DNA of 64,000 nucleotides from Natronoglycomyces albus (GTDB lineage Bacteria; Actinomycetota; Actinomycetes; Mycobacteriales; Micromonosporaceae). Made by a program: the position numbers and the translations under genes. The notes under the pieces are model-generated. The model searched no databases, was not told the origin of the DNA, and saw only the letters and a list, made by a program, of their open reading frames with translations. This document shows positions 42,020 to 51,061 of the stretch, in pieces (position 1 is the stretch's first letter; the number at the start of each line of letters is the position of its first letter). The DNA lies in contig NZ_CP070496.1 in assembly GCF_016925535.1 (NCBI RefSeq), positions 496,001 to 560,000 on the forward strand. Direction: 5' to 3'.

Positions 42020-43294
42020 TCAGCTTCTTACAGCTGGCTCCAGCGGTGCGGAGGTCTGCGCCGGAGTCACCGGAAGCGGAGCCACCAGAGCGGCCACGGC
42101 CACAAACAGGGGAATGAACATCGAAATCCACAAGACCAGTGAGAACGAGTCAGTCCAGTCATAGAAGACCGCAAACAACACCGGTGAAAAAGCAGTACTG
42201 CCCACGCTCACCGAAGCCACGGCCCCCCGAATGGAACCGATATGGGCCACACCGAACAAACGCGGGGTCATGGCAGCTTCAATGACCCGGACCGCATTGC
42301 CGGCCGCCCCAATGGCGATCCCAAATCCCAACGCCGACCAGCCAGGCGTGACCACGGTGCCCCAGGCGATCGCGAAAGCAAAGAGGAGCATCGACACCGC
42401 CAAGAGACGACGCGGCCCCATCCGGTCAACCAGATACCCCAACATCAACGTGGCGATAATGCCAGCGATGGACTGCGGTACAAAGTTCGCGGCCGCCTCG
42501 GTGGCGGTCAGGCCGTGTTCACCCAGCAACGCGATTTGATGGAAGGCGATAGCGGTACCAAAGAACCCCGCCGCGCCCACAGCACTGAGCAAGACCCAAA
42601 AGTACGGATGACGCATCGCCTCGGCCCGGGTCACTCCCCATTCGGGCACTACAGTCGTTCCCGTCGCCAATTCACCGTCGACCCGTTGGCCGATATCGCT
42701 GGGACGGTTGCGCACCAAGAACAACGCCAGCGGAATGACCACCACCGCGATGACGGCCGCTTCGATGAGCATGGCGGTACGCCAGTCGGTCGCGGCGATC
42801 AGACGCTCAAGCAGCACCGGTGATGCCGCGATGACGCCCCCGCCGATGGCGCTTTGAATGCCGAGGGCCGTGCCCCGGTGTTTGTCATACCAGCGTGAAA
42901 CCAACGTGGCCGCGCATAGCCCCAGCGCGCCTTGTCCCAACATCCGAATGCCGACGAAACCGGCCCCCAACCCGATGATGCTGGTTGCGAAAGACAGTCC
43001 GATCAGGGAAAGGCTGAAGCCACCGGCCACGACCGCCATCGTCAACCTGGTGCCATATTTGTCGACCGCGCGACCAATCCAGGGAAGCGAGAGGGCACCG
43101 ACGAGCGTGCCAATCAGGTAGGCGGTGGAGATCGCGGTGCGAGAGACTCCGATATCGCTGATCATCGGGTCCAGGAAGACCGAAATGGCAGCGGTTTGGC
43201 CCGGAGCGGTCAGGCTGACCACTATGGTGGCGACGACGACGATGCGGGGACCGGCAAAGCGGCGAACACCGGTGGTTGGCTCGGTGGCGATCAT
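42020..43294 (-). CDS. MFS transporter
   Basis: Major facilitator superfamily protein of 424 aa with twelve hydrophobic segments. The first loop has the usual GRAVDKYGTRLTM motif (G-x-x-x-D-x-x-G-x-R-x-x family signature), and the mid-protein loop has YLVDRMGPRRLL. ATG at 43294 starts a short cytoplasmic N-terminus, with GGAG upstream; the longer frame to 43432 lacks any signal. Substrate unknown; no linked pathway genes. Confidence 0.85.
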   Translation of the reverse strand: MIATEPTTGVRRFAGPRIVVVATIVVSLTAPGQTAAISVFLDPMISDIGVSRTAISTAYLIGTLVGALSLPWIGRAVDKYGTRLTMAVVAGGFSLSLIGLSFATSIIGLGAGFVGIRMLGQGALGLCAATLVSRWYDKHRGTALGIQSAIGGGVIAASPVLLERLIAATDWRTAMLIEAAVIAVVVIPLALFLVRNRPSDIGQRVDGELATGTTVVPEWGVTRAEAMRHPYFWVLLSAVGAAGFFGTAIAFHQIALLGEHGLTATEAAANFVPQSIAGIIATLMLGYLVDRMGPRRLLAVSMLLFAFAIAWGTVVTPGWSALGFGIAIGAAGNAVRVIEAAMTPRLFGVAHIGSIRGAVASVSVGSTAFSPVLFAVFYDWTDSFSLVLWISMFIPLFVAVAALVAPLPVTPAQTSAPLEPAVRS

Positions 43295-43558
43295 GTGAGG
43301 TGGGCTCCGGCCATGGTGGAGGATGAGCGGGCAGTGATAAGTGTCGATGCGAACGAGGGGCGGCGTGAAGTCTACTGCGCAAAAGGCCCCAAATGTGTCG
43401 TGTGTGATGAATCTCAGCCTGTTGGCCAACACCGCGACTCACCAGCGAGACAAGAGAAGAGCACCTACCTCCGCGGTGCCCTCGTCGGTACATCTCCGCA
43501 CATTGGCAGGTGCTCATGAGCTCGTTGAACTCGATAAACATTGTTGGTCTTGCATCGG

Positions 43559-44521
43559 CTAGGGGATGAGGAGGACCTTTCCTGTCGTCTGCCTGCCCTC
43601 TAGCGCCTCATGGGCGGCCGAGGCGTTGGACAATGGAAATTCTGCCCCCACCCGTACAGTGAGCTGATCGTCGCCGATGAGCCTGAACAGTTCCCCTGTG
43701 CGCCACTGATATTCCTGGGGCGTGGCGATAAAGTCCGCCAGCGTCGGCCGGGTCAGGAAGAGCGAACCGCCCTGGGCCAAAATCTGCGGATCAATGGGTT
43801 CAACCGCCCCCGAGGACTGCCCGAACAGCGCCATCGTTCCGCGCGGACGCAATGCCTCCACGCTGGAGGCAAACGTGTCGCGCCCGACCCCGTCGAACAC
43901 CGCGTGGACGCCAAGTCCGCCCGTTAGCGTTCGCGACAATTCCACGAATTCCTCATAGCCACACACCGCGTCAGCGCCGTTATCGCGGGCCAACGCCTGC
44001 TTGTGCGCGGTTGAGGCTGTGGCGATGACATGGCCTCCGCGCTGTTTGATCAGTTGGGTCAGCAACAGGCCAACGCCACCAGCGGCCGCGTGCACCACTG
44101 TCCATTCGCCGGAGCGAACCGGATGCACCGAGGTGCACAGATAATGCGCCGTCAAACCCTGCAACATCACCGAGGCCGCCGTGCGGATATCGATATCGTC
44201 GGGCACCAACGCCAGCTGATCGACATCGGCGATGATCACATCGGCATAGGAGCCCGACACGGAAGACCAAGCCACCTTGTCGCCCACCTGCACACTGGTG
44301 ACGCCCTCACCCAGCGCGGTGACCACGCCGGCTCCCTCTGAGCCGGGAGTGAAGGGCAATGGCAACCGATAGGCTCCGCTGCGGTGGTAGGTGTCGATGT
44401 AGTTGACGCCGATCGCCGCCACTTGAATAGCCACCTGCGCGGCCTTTGGGGTCGGTTCGGGGACGTCGGTGGGGTGAAGCTGCTGTGGCCCACCGGTTTC
44501 CTCGACCAGAATCATGCGCAT
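43559..44521 (-). CDS. Quinone oxidoreductase, zinc-free MDR family
   Basis: NADPH:quinone reductase-type medium-chain dehydrogenase of 320 aa. IGVNYIDTYHRSGAY and PFTPGSEGAGVV mark the quinone reductase subfamily, and the cofactor motif HAAAGGVGLLLTQL is the AAGGVG form. Zinc-binding Cys/His are missing, as expected. ATG at 44521 follows GGAGG. Likely role is reduction of quinones or enones; physiological substrate unknown. Confidence 0.88.
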   Translation of the reverse strand: MRMILVEETGGPQQLHPTDVPEPTPKAAQVAIQVAAIGVNYIDTYHRSGAYRLPLPFTPGSEGAGVVTALGEGVTSVQVGDKVAWSSVSGSYADVIIADVDQLALVPDDIDIRTAASVMLQGLTAHYLCTSVHPVRSGEWTVVHAAAGGVGLLLTQLIKQRGGHVIATASTAHKQALARDNGADAVCGYEEFVELSRTLTGGLGVHAVFDGVGRDTFASSVEALRPRGTMALFGQSSGAVEPIDPQILAQGGSLFLTRPTLADFIATPQEYQWRTGELFRLIGDDQLTVRVGAEFPLSNASAAHEALEGRQTTGKVLLIP

Positions 44522-44629
44522 AGTCAATCGCCTCCAGTGCTCGACTATAGGCATTCACACTAGCCAGTGTCGATGATCGCCCCAGGGTCCCAAGGACGAA
44601 GATTCTCGATCTCGGCGGTGGCGAACGGG

Positions 44630-45907
44630 TTAAAGCTGTTCCACGCTGGCGGCGGAGTGTCGGCGCAGTTGGCCGCGAGTATCCAGCAGCAGCCCCGGCA
44701 TGTCGGGGATAGTCTGGGCGTATTCGGCGTGTGCTGTCAGCAGGATCGTCAAATCCACCCCAGTGGTATCCACAGTGGGTATACGGTCGATGGCGACCCC
44801 GTCGACGCTCCATTGATCCACATGCGGATCGTGATACGTCAGCCGCGCCCCTGCGGCCAGCAACTTGCGGGCCACCGCTTCGGAAGGCGACTCGCGCTGG
44901 TCTGCGATGTCAGGCTTATAGGTCACTCCCAACAACAACACCCGCGCCTTCGACAAAGGCAGCTGGGCGAGGTTAAGCAGCTGGGACGCCCGCGACACCA
45001 CATAGTCGGGCATCCGGTTATTGATCTCCTGCGCCAACTCAACAAACCGAAACGGGTAGCCCAGCGTGCGCACTTTATAGGACAGATAGTTCGGGTCAAT
45101 GGGGATACAGTGCCCGCCCACCCCCGGCCCCGGGTAAAACGCCTGGTAGCCAAATGGTTTGGTCGAAGCCAGCGCAATCGCGTCCCACAAGTCCACGCCC
45201 AGCTCTCGACAAAACACCGCCATCTCGTTGACCAGAGCGATATTGACGTGCCGGTAGGTGTTCTCCAACAGTTTGGCCATCTCGGCCTCGCGTGGGCCCC
45301 GGGCTGTCACGACCTGGGAGACGAACGCCTCATAGAACTCGCGGGCCCGCTTGGTGCACCCGGGTGTCAGCCCGCCGACCACCTTCGGGGTATTGGTGAT
45401 CGTGAAGTGGGCGTTGCCAGGGTCGACGCGCTCGGGCGAAAAAGCCAGATGAAAGTCCGACCCGGCCACTAGCCCATGCTTCTCCAACAGCGGTGCCACC
45501 ACCTCCTGTGTCGTTCCCGGGTAGGTGGTCGATTCGAGTACCACCAGCGTTCCGGCCCGCAGATGCTCCGCACACGATTCGCTGGCCGCGGTCACGGCGC
45601 TCAGGTCGGGGCCGCCGGTATCGGACAGTGGTGTCGGCACGCAGATCACCACCACGTCGGCTCGCGCCTGAACTGACGCGTCGGCGCTGGCCCGGTATCC
45701 CTGGGCCAGCATCTGTTTGACCTCCGCGTCGGAGATGTCGTCAATGTGGCTGTGCCCGCTGTTGAGGTCGGCGACGACGCTCGGTGAACGGTCCAGCCCG
45801 ATGGTGGTTAGTCCGGCCGAGGCGCAGGCTTGGGCCAAGGGAAGGCCCACATAGCCTTGCCCCACGATCACGACCGTGGGAGTGGAGGTGGTCTCGGTTG
45901 CCTGCAC
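44630..45907 (-). CDS. UDP-sugar (probably UDP-N-acetylhexosamine) dehydrogenase
   Basis: NAD-dependent nucleotide-sugar 6-dehydrogenase of 425 aa making a UDP-uronic acid for surface polysaccharide. Rossmann motif VVIVGQGYVGLPLA (residues 12-25), STTYPGTT, the central AEMAKLLENTYRHVNIAL helix, and the catalytic loop GVGGHCIPIDP (Cys about 267) are all present. The GHCIPIDPNYLSYK form is closer to WecC/WbpA-type UDP-HexNAc dehydrogenases than to UDP-glucose dehydrogenase. It lies at the edge of a glycosyltransferase cluster. GTG start with AAGGGGA upstream. Confidence 0.87.
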   Translation of the reverse strand: MQATETTSTPTVVIVGQGYVGLPLAQACASAGLTTIGLDRSPSVVADLNSGHSHIDDISDAEVKQMLAQGYRASADASVQARADVVVICVPTPLSDTGGPDLSAVTAASESCAEHLRAGTLVVLESTTYPGTTQEVVAPLLEKHGLVAGSDFHLAFSPERVDPGNAHFTITNTPKVVGGLTPGCTKRAREFYEAFVSQVVTARGPREAEMAKLLENTYRHVNIALVNEMAVFCRELGVDLWDAIALASTKPFGYQAFYPGPGVGGHCIPIDPNYLSYKVRTLGYPFRFVELAQEINNRMPDYVVSRASQLLNLAQLPLSKARVLLLGVTYKPDIADQRESPSEAVARKLLAAGARLTYHDPHVDQWSVDGVAIDRIPTVDTTGVDLTILLTAHAEYAQTIPDMPGLLLDTRGQLRRHSAASVEQL

Positions 45908-46008
45908 AAGTGTCCCCTTGCGGTTGGGCGGATGGGTGAACTGTGACGCCCGGTGCGCCTCAATGGCCTCGCAAAAGTCGCTTGCCGGGCCCGAGCTCGC
46001 ATCGTTGC

Positions 46009-46106
46009 GGCCTACGCGAAAGTGTGAATTCCAGGCCGCGACTGGCGAAGTTTACGAAGGTAAACGAGCCGATGAGTATGCCGAAAGTGCCTTTTGCATA
46101 AGCCTC
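46009..46106. repeat. Repeat A, copy
   Basis: Starts GGCCTACGCGAAAGTGTGAA and ends CTTTTGCATAAGCCTC. Same orientation as the copy at 46301 and about 80 percent identical to it. Confidence 0.8.
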
Positions 46107-46300
46107 GTTGTCAAATTCTCGGTAGTTGCACCGTAGGTTTCGCCGCTGAATGAAAAGGGTTATCGGGGTAAACGTCGGTGAGGATGAGGTGAATTGCCGG
46201 TGCGGCTTTTGCGGGCGGACCGGTCGGTGTTTTTACACATGCCGCCTTGTGCGGCCTTGCATCCGCCTCTTCGCGCACGTGTTGGCATATGGCGTGCCAC

Positions 46301-46400
46301 GAGGCTTGCGTACAAGGGTGATTTCCAGGCCGCGAGAGGCGAAGTTGACGAAGGTAAACGAGCCGATGAGTTCGCCGACAGTGCCTCTTGTGTGAGCCTC
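46301..46400. repeat. Repeat A, reference copy
   Basis: A 100-bp element starting GAGGCTTGCGTACAAGGGTG and ending AGTGCCTCTTGTGTGAGCCTC. Family consensus, read in the other orientation: GAGGCTTATGCAAAAGGCAC at one end, CTTTTGCATAAGCCTC at the other, with GGCTCGTTTA, GTAAACTTCGCC and GGCCTTGAA inside. The outer 16 bp or so are inverted repeats, and it has no coding capacity. Seven copies in 64 kb suggest many in the genome. Confidence 0.8.
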
Positions 46401-46544
46401 TACTTGAAATGCCGATTTTTACGGGCCATCCGGATAATCCGCTAGCGAACCCTTGCGACACGTTCACGGTTAGTACATTGTTATTTCACGCCTGCGCATG
46501 ATCGATGACAGTTGCTTTCCGCTTTGCCTTTTTAACGTTTGCGC

Positions 46545-47807
46545 ATGTTGCGGCTTAGCGTGATCATTCCGGTCTATAACGTCGAGGATTGCCTAGCGGA
46601 TTGCCTCGACTCGATTCTTGGCGACGCTAGCGCCGATGCTGCCCAAGGGTGGCAGGTCGAAGTCATCGCCGTCGATGACTGCTCCACCGACTCCTCACTG
46701 TCTATCCTCGACGCCTATGCGGCCTTCGACACGCGATTGCGCCTGCTGCGCACGGAGCGAAACTCAGGCTCCGGGCCCGCGCGCAACCTGGGCTTCGCCC
46801 ACGCCACCGGCGACTATGTGTGGTTCGTCGACGCCGACGACGTGGTGGTGCCCGGCGCGATTGGCCACGTGTTGCGTCGTTTGAGCGAAGCCACCGGGGC
46901 CCGACGGCCCGACGTGTTGCTCGTCGGACACGAAAAGATCGACGATGAGGGGCGACCGGCAGCGGGCAACCTGGACCAGCTGGTCGCGACCGCGCCCATG
47001 CGACCGGCCACGTCGCGACCTGGCGAGCAAACGCGGCCTGGCGAGCAGATCAACCGCAGCCGTGGCCTGCTGCGACCCGGACGCACCGGGGTCAGCCGAG
47101 CCGCGCCCGCCCGGCAATGCCCGACGAACATCGCCCTGACTGGCTTTGCCCTCAGCGAATGGCCCGAGGCCATCCATTACACCCACACTCCGTGGACCAA
47201 GATCGTACGGCGGCGATTCCTCGCCGACACTGGCCTCACCTTCCCCAGCGGCTGGTATACCGACCTGCCGTGGACCTATGGACTGTTGGTTCGGGCCGCG
47301 CGCATAGCCGTGCTGCCGTCAGTGGTCTACCGCTGGCGGCAGCGTCGCAGCGGCTCCATTACGCGCACCCAAGACCGCCGACACTTCGAGGTGTTCACCC
47401 AATGGGAGCGAACCTGGTCGGCCCTGCCCGAAACGGTGCCCCAGGCAATCCGGCGAGAACTGTTCGCCCGCATGGCCTGGCACCTGCTGTTGGTGGCGGG
47501 CAACAACGAACGGATTCGACCGCGCGACCGCCGCGCCTTCTTCCGCCGGGCCGCGCGACTATATCGCCGGTACCTACCGCCGGAGGGCTACCCGATACCC
47601 GGTGGCGTCAATGGCCTCAAACAGCGCATCCTCGCCTCAGGCTCCTATTCGGGCTATGCGCTGACGCGTCTGGCTTGGCGCACCTGGAACGGTCTGCGGC
47701 CGCAACGCGAGGAGGAACTAGCGCCACCACAGCAGACGTCGCACAGCGCGCTTGGCCGCCCCCACTCCCGCCCGACCGGCCAGAGCCGACGCAGAATCCG
47801 CGCCTGA
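46545..47807 (+). CDS. Family 2 glycosyltransferase
   Basis: GT-A fold glycosyltransferase of 420 aa. The N-terminal catalytic domain has LSVIIPVYNVEDCLADCLDS, a nucleotide-binding VIAVDDCSTDSS, and the DXD-type DADD (VWFVDADDVV). The C-terminal 180 residues are basic and helical, as in TagF/CpsJ-like surface-polymer transferases. ATG at 46545 lacks a Shine-Dalgarno. Its last 90 bp overlap the end of the convergent transferase gene. Donor and acceptor are unknown. Confidence 0.83.
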   Translation: MLRLSVIIPVYNVEDCLADCLDSILGDASADAAQGWQVEVIAVDDCSTDSSLSILDAYAAFDTRLRLLRTERNSGSGPARNLGFAHATGDYVWFVDADDVVVPGAIGHVLRRLSEATGARRPDVLLVGHEKIDDEGRPAAGNLDQLVATAPMRPATSRPGEQTRPGEQINRSRGLLRPGRTGVSRAAPARQCPTNIALTGFALSEWPEAIHYTHTPWTKIVRRRFLADTGLTFPSGWYTDLPWTYGLLVRAARIAVLPSVVYRWRQRRSGSITRTQDRRHFEVFTQWERTWSALPETVPQAIRRELFARMAWHLLLVAGNNERIRPRDRRAFFRRAARLYRRYLPPEGYPIPGGVNGLKQRILASGSYSGYALTRLAWRTWNGLRPQREEELAPPQQTSHSALGRPHSRPTGQSRRRIRA

Positions 47808-49250
47808 GCCAGCCAGCGGGAAGGAGAACGCGTCGACTCCCCACACCTGCGCGACGACCTGGTCAAGCTCCTCGTCGCCGCCGCGCGGCAACAAGTGCCG
47901 CGCCCGGGCCACCGCCGCGGCCCGCTCCAGCCGCATCGGCCCCGCGTCGGTGTCGATGGTGGCCACACCCAGCTGACGCCGGTTGAACTCACCTATGACG
48001 TCGCGTAGCACATGCCGAGGAGCGATCAGCCCGGCCGGTACCCACAACCGGTAGGGAGTCAGCGCCTGGGGCGCAAACGAGGTCGCGAACCGCACCCGGG
48101 CATCGCCGCGAAACATCTCCCGCAACAACGTGCTGACCAGATGAGGGTGATCAAGCGGGTCGTGTCGGCCCGTCGGAGGCGCAGGCCACTGTGGTGCGAT
48201 CAGATGGAGCCGCACATCCGGGGTCGAACCGGCCAACAGGCCATTGGCGGTCCGTTCGGTCGCCTCAATATCGGTCACCTCAATGGCCACCTCCACCAGC
48301 GGTGTGGCCCAACCGCGCGCGGCGCGAGGTCGTTTCGGGTCCAGCTCAGGCACCCGGTTGGCCAAGAACGGTTTGCGGTAGCGCTTGGCCTCCTCGCCCC
48401 GCCCGTTGATCTGGGTACGACCCAAATGCCAGGCCGAGGCATCGCGGCTGAAATCATCGCCGGTGGGAGCATCGTCGGGCACGAACACCGCCCCCGCCTG
48501 CGAGGCCCGGTAACCAAACTCAGTGTCGGAACCCAGCAGCATGGTGGAGTCAAACCCACCGGCGGCCTCGAACAGGCTACGACGCATCGACCACGTGGCA
48601 CCCGTAGTCACCCGAAACGCCCGATGGTTCTCCGTGGCCAAGCCGTCGGTACGGTCGATAATCGCAGCGATCCAATGCGGGTCCCCGCCCTCGAACAGCT
48701 CCCCAGCCCGGCCCGCGGCCACCATTTGCCGCACCACATGCGGGCTCAGCTGACCGGGCTCATAGTCGACAAACCGCTTGTGCCCCAACACCAGCAGGTA
48801 GTCACACACGTGATGCCAGCGCATGTGCGAGGCCACATGCTGGCCAAAGGCCAGCATGTCGGAGTCCAGCCGCATCACCACGTCGGCCTCACTGGCCGCG
48901 ACCCCACAATTGGTGGCCTCAGCCGAGGACCACCGGCCCGACTGCGGCGTGATCACGCGCGCGTTCAACTGGCTGTGCGCGGGTATGCGCAACGGTGGGT
49001 CGGAGCCGTCGTCAACCACGATCACCTCCAGCAGTTCGCGCGGATAGCTTTGCGCCGACAGCGCCGCCAGGATGACCTCAAGGCGATCCTGATTACCATG
49101 CGCGGGCACGATGACGCTGACGCTCAGCTGGGCCCGATCCCACCTCAACGCCGGTCGCAGTGGCCGATAGTCATTGCGCCTCAGCCGGGGCGGCCCCGCC
49201 GTCGCGGTGGGGCCCGGCGGGGCCGGCTCGGCCATGATCGTGTCGTTCAC
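47718..49250 (-). CDS. Family 2 glycosyltransferase, paralogue 1
   Basis: Glycosyltransferase of 510 aa. VSVIVPAHGNQDRLEVILAA, VIVVDDGSDPP and a metal site VVMRLDSDML define the GT-A domain. The later ATWSMRRSLFEAAGGFD and GSDTEFGYRASQAGAVFVPDD blocks match the neighbour at 49388-50926, so the pair arose by duplication. C-terminal 200 residues are a second domain shared only between these two. GTG at 49250 follows GGGAGG. The 3' end overlaps a gene on the other strand by 90 bp. Confidence 0.85.
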   Translation of the reverse strand: MNDTIMAEPAPPGPTATAGPPRLRRNDYRPLRPALRWDRAQLSVSVIVPAHGNQDRLEVILAALSAQSYPRELLEVIVVDDGSDPPLRIPAHSQLNARVITPQSGRWSSAEATNCGVAASEADVVMRLDSDMLAFGQHVASHMRWHHVCDYLLVLGHKRFVDYEPGQLSPHVVRQMVAAGRAGELFEGGDPHWIAAIIDRTDGLATENHRAFRVTTGATWSMRRSLFEAAGGFDSTMLLGSDTEFGYRASQAGAVFVPDDAPTGDDFSRDASAWHLGRTQINGRGEEAKRYRKPFLANRVPELDPKRPRAARGWATPLVEVAIEVTDIEATERTANGLLAGSTPDVRLHLIAPQWPAPPTGRHDPLDHPHLVSTLLREMFRGDARVRFATSFAPQALTPYRLWVPAGLIAPRHVLRDVIGEFNRRQLGVATIDTDAGPMRLERAAAVARARHLLPRGGDEELDQVVAQVWGVDAFSFPLAGSGADSASALAGRAGVGAAKRAVRRLLWWR

Positions 49251-49296
49251 TTCTGCCTCCCAATAACGAGGTCACTTATGTGGACTAAGCCCCTGG

Positions 49297-49396
49297 CGGC
49301 TGATGCAAAAGGCACGTTCGGTGTTCTCGTCGGCTCGTTGAAGAGCGCAAATTTCGCCTCCTGTGGCCTTGAGTTCGCACTTTTGCATCAGCTTCC
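49297..49396. repeat. Repeat A, copy at a glycosyltransferase 3' end
   Basis: Starts GGCGGCTGATGCAAAAGGCACG, contains AGAGCGCAAATTTCGCCTCC, and ends CTTTTGCATCAGCTTC. Its right end supplies the stop codon of the glycosyltransferase gene at 49388-50926. Confidence 0.8.
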
Positions 49397-50926
49397 TGGC
49401 AGGCGGCCTTGGCGTAGCCGATGCAAACGGTGCCGCACCGGCCCTGGCAACAACGTGCGCACCGCACGGCGGGCCAGGCTGGCCCTGGGCGGGGTAAACG
49501 CCGTGACCGATGCGGATCGCCGGTTCGTTCCCGCCAGCCCTCGACGAGTGCTCGCGCCCCAAATCTGGGCCACGACGCGGTCGAGGTCGTGTTGCTCGGG
49601 GTCGCCTTCGGCCAGCCGCGCGGCGCGAGCGAACGCGGCGCGTCGCTCCAGACGGGCCTGGCCGCCGCCGGGCAGCTCAACGGTGACCAGCCCGGCCCGG
49701 TCGGCATCAGCCGCAGCCGTCAGCCGCCGCACCGTGTCAGTCGAGGTGGCCTCGGGGTAGGGCAGCAGCAGCCGAAACGGCACCGCCGGGTCCGCAGCGG
49801 GGGAGCTCTCCAATAGCCGCACGCGGCTCTCGTGCCGGTAGTGTTCGGCGACCAGCCGCAGCTGGGCGGCAGAGCTAGACAGATCCGTGGCCCTCTCCTC
49901 GCCCTCGGGCCAGCCCCGCGCGGCCACGAGACTGACGCGCACGTCGCTGACCGTGGCGTCCAACAGGGGAGCCACCGCCGCGTCCACGTTGTCGACAGTT
50001 TCCCCAGCTGGAATATCGATGACGATGTCAACGTAGGGCACCTGCCAGGCCCGGCCGGGGCTAGAACGCCGCGCCGCCAGCAGCGGCACGCGCTGTGCGA
50101 CAAAGGGGGTGCGGAAACGGCGACCTTCGACGGCGCTGGCTTGCATGTGGGAGGTGCCCAGGTGCCAGGCCGAGGAGGTGGTCTCCGGCACGAACACCGC
50201 CCCGGCTTGGGCCAGCCGGTAGGCGAATTCGGTGTCTGAACCCAATGGCAGCGAGGGGTCCATACCGCCTACTTCGTCAAACAGTTCGCGTCGGAGAGAC
50301 CCGGTCGCGCCGACGAACACTCGGTAGGAGTCGACGCGGGCTTGTAGTAGTTGGTTGGTGTCATTGAGGACCGTTTCGATCCAGTGCGGTGCCGAGTGCT
50401 GGTGTCCGCGCAATGTGCGTACCTGGCCGCTAGTGACCGCCGCGAATATCTGTTCGGGAGTGAACGCGCCGCTGGTGTAGTCGATAAAGCGCTTGTGGCC
50501 CAGCACGGCCAAGTAGTCCGCGCAGTGGTTCCAGCGCATGTGCGCTTCGAGGTGGTCGGCGAACGCGACCATGTCGGAGTCAAGCCGCACGATCACGTCG
50601 GCGCAGGAGGCGGCGACGCCGTGATTGACCGCGTAGGCCGAACCCCACCGGCCTCTCGGCGGGCGCAATAGTCGAGTGTTCTCCGGTTTGATGGGTGGCA
50701 GCCGCAAGGGTGGCTCGGAGTTGTCGTCGACGACGATGACTTCGAACAATTCGCTTGGGTAGGTTTGGGCGGCCAAAGAGGCAAGAGTGAGGTGAAGTTT
50801 GTCGGGGTGTCCGTAGGCGGGGACGATAACGCTGGCGGTCAGTTGAGGAGTCCATTGTGCCGAGTTTGGCAATGACAGTACGCTGTAGTCATTGCGCACA
50901 ATGCGGGGAACAAATGTGGTAGCCAT
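49388..50926 (-). CDS. Family 2 glycosyltransferase, paralogue 2
   Basis: Glycosyltransferase of 512 aa, duplicate of the gene at 47718-49250. TASVIVPAYGHPDKLHLTLA, VIVVDDNSEPP, VIVRLDSDMV and GATGSLRRELFDEVGGMD are the catalytic landmarks; GSDTEFAYRLAQAGAVFVPE follows. Its final codons and TGA lie in the end of a repeat A copy, so the original C-terminus may be shortened or extended. ATG at 50926 has no clear Shine-Dalgarno. Probably adds a sugar to the surface polymer made by this cluster. Confidence 0.85.
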   Translation of the reverse strand: MATTFVPRIVRNDYSVLSLPNSAQWTPQLTASVIVPAYGHPDKLHLTLASLAAQTYPSELFEVIVVDDNSEPPLRLPPIKPENTRLLRPPRGRWGSAYAVNHGVAASCADVIVRLDSDMVAFADHLEAHMRWNHCADYLAVLGHKRFIDYTSGAFTPEQIFAAVTSGQVRTLRGHQHSAPHWIETVLNDTNQLLQARVDSYRVFVGATGSLRRELFDEVGGMDPSLPLGSDTEFAYRLAQAGAVFVPETTSSAWHLGTSHMQASAVEGRRFRTPFVAQRVPLLAARRSSPGRAWQVPYVDIVIDIPAGETVDNVDAAVAPLLDATVSDVRVSLVAARGWPEGEERATDLSSSAAQLRLVAEHYRHESRVRLLESSPAADPAVPFRLLLPYPEATSTDTVRRLTAAADADRAGLVTVELPGGGQARLERRAAFARAARLAEGDPEQHDLDRVVAQIWGASTRRGLAGTNRRSASVTAFTPPRASLARRAVRTLLPGPVRHRLHRLRQGRLPGS

Positions 50927-51061
50927 TTGTTCGCAACATTAGCTTTGCGATCGGGCTTTTTTAATAGGTGAGTCGACAATTCACGCAGTGTTTGAACCCT
51001 GGTCATAGATTGTTGTGCCGGTCTTTTCCATACTGGCTTATTGCAATTCGAGACTTTCCCT

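Larger units (their letters stand above)
45908..46544. other. 637-bp divergent spacer with two repeat A copies
   Basis: No gene supported. Two copies of repeat A (46009-46106 and 46301-46400) take up a third of the region. The rest must hold the promoters for the dehydrogenase and the first glycosyltransferase. Confidence 0.6.

Noticed and set aside
48012-49760. Long open frame (582 codons) on the + strand
   Set aside because: Antisense to two glycosyltransferase genes whose motifs are intact on the other strand; no ribosome-binding site or recognisable domain.
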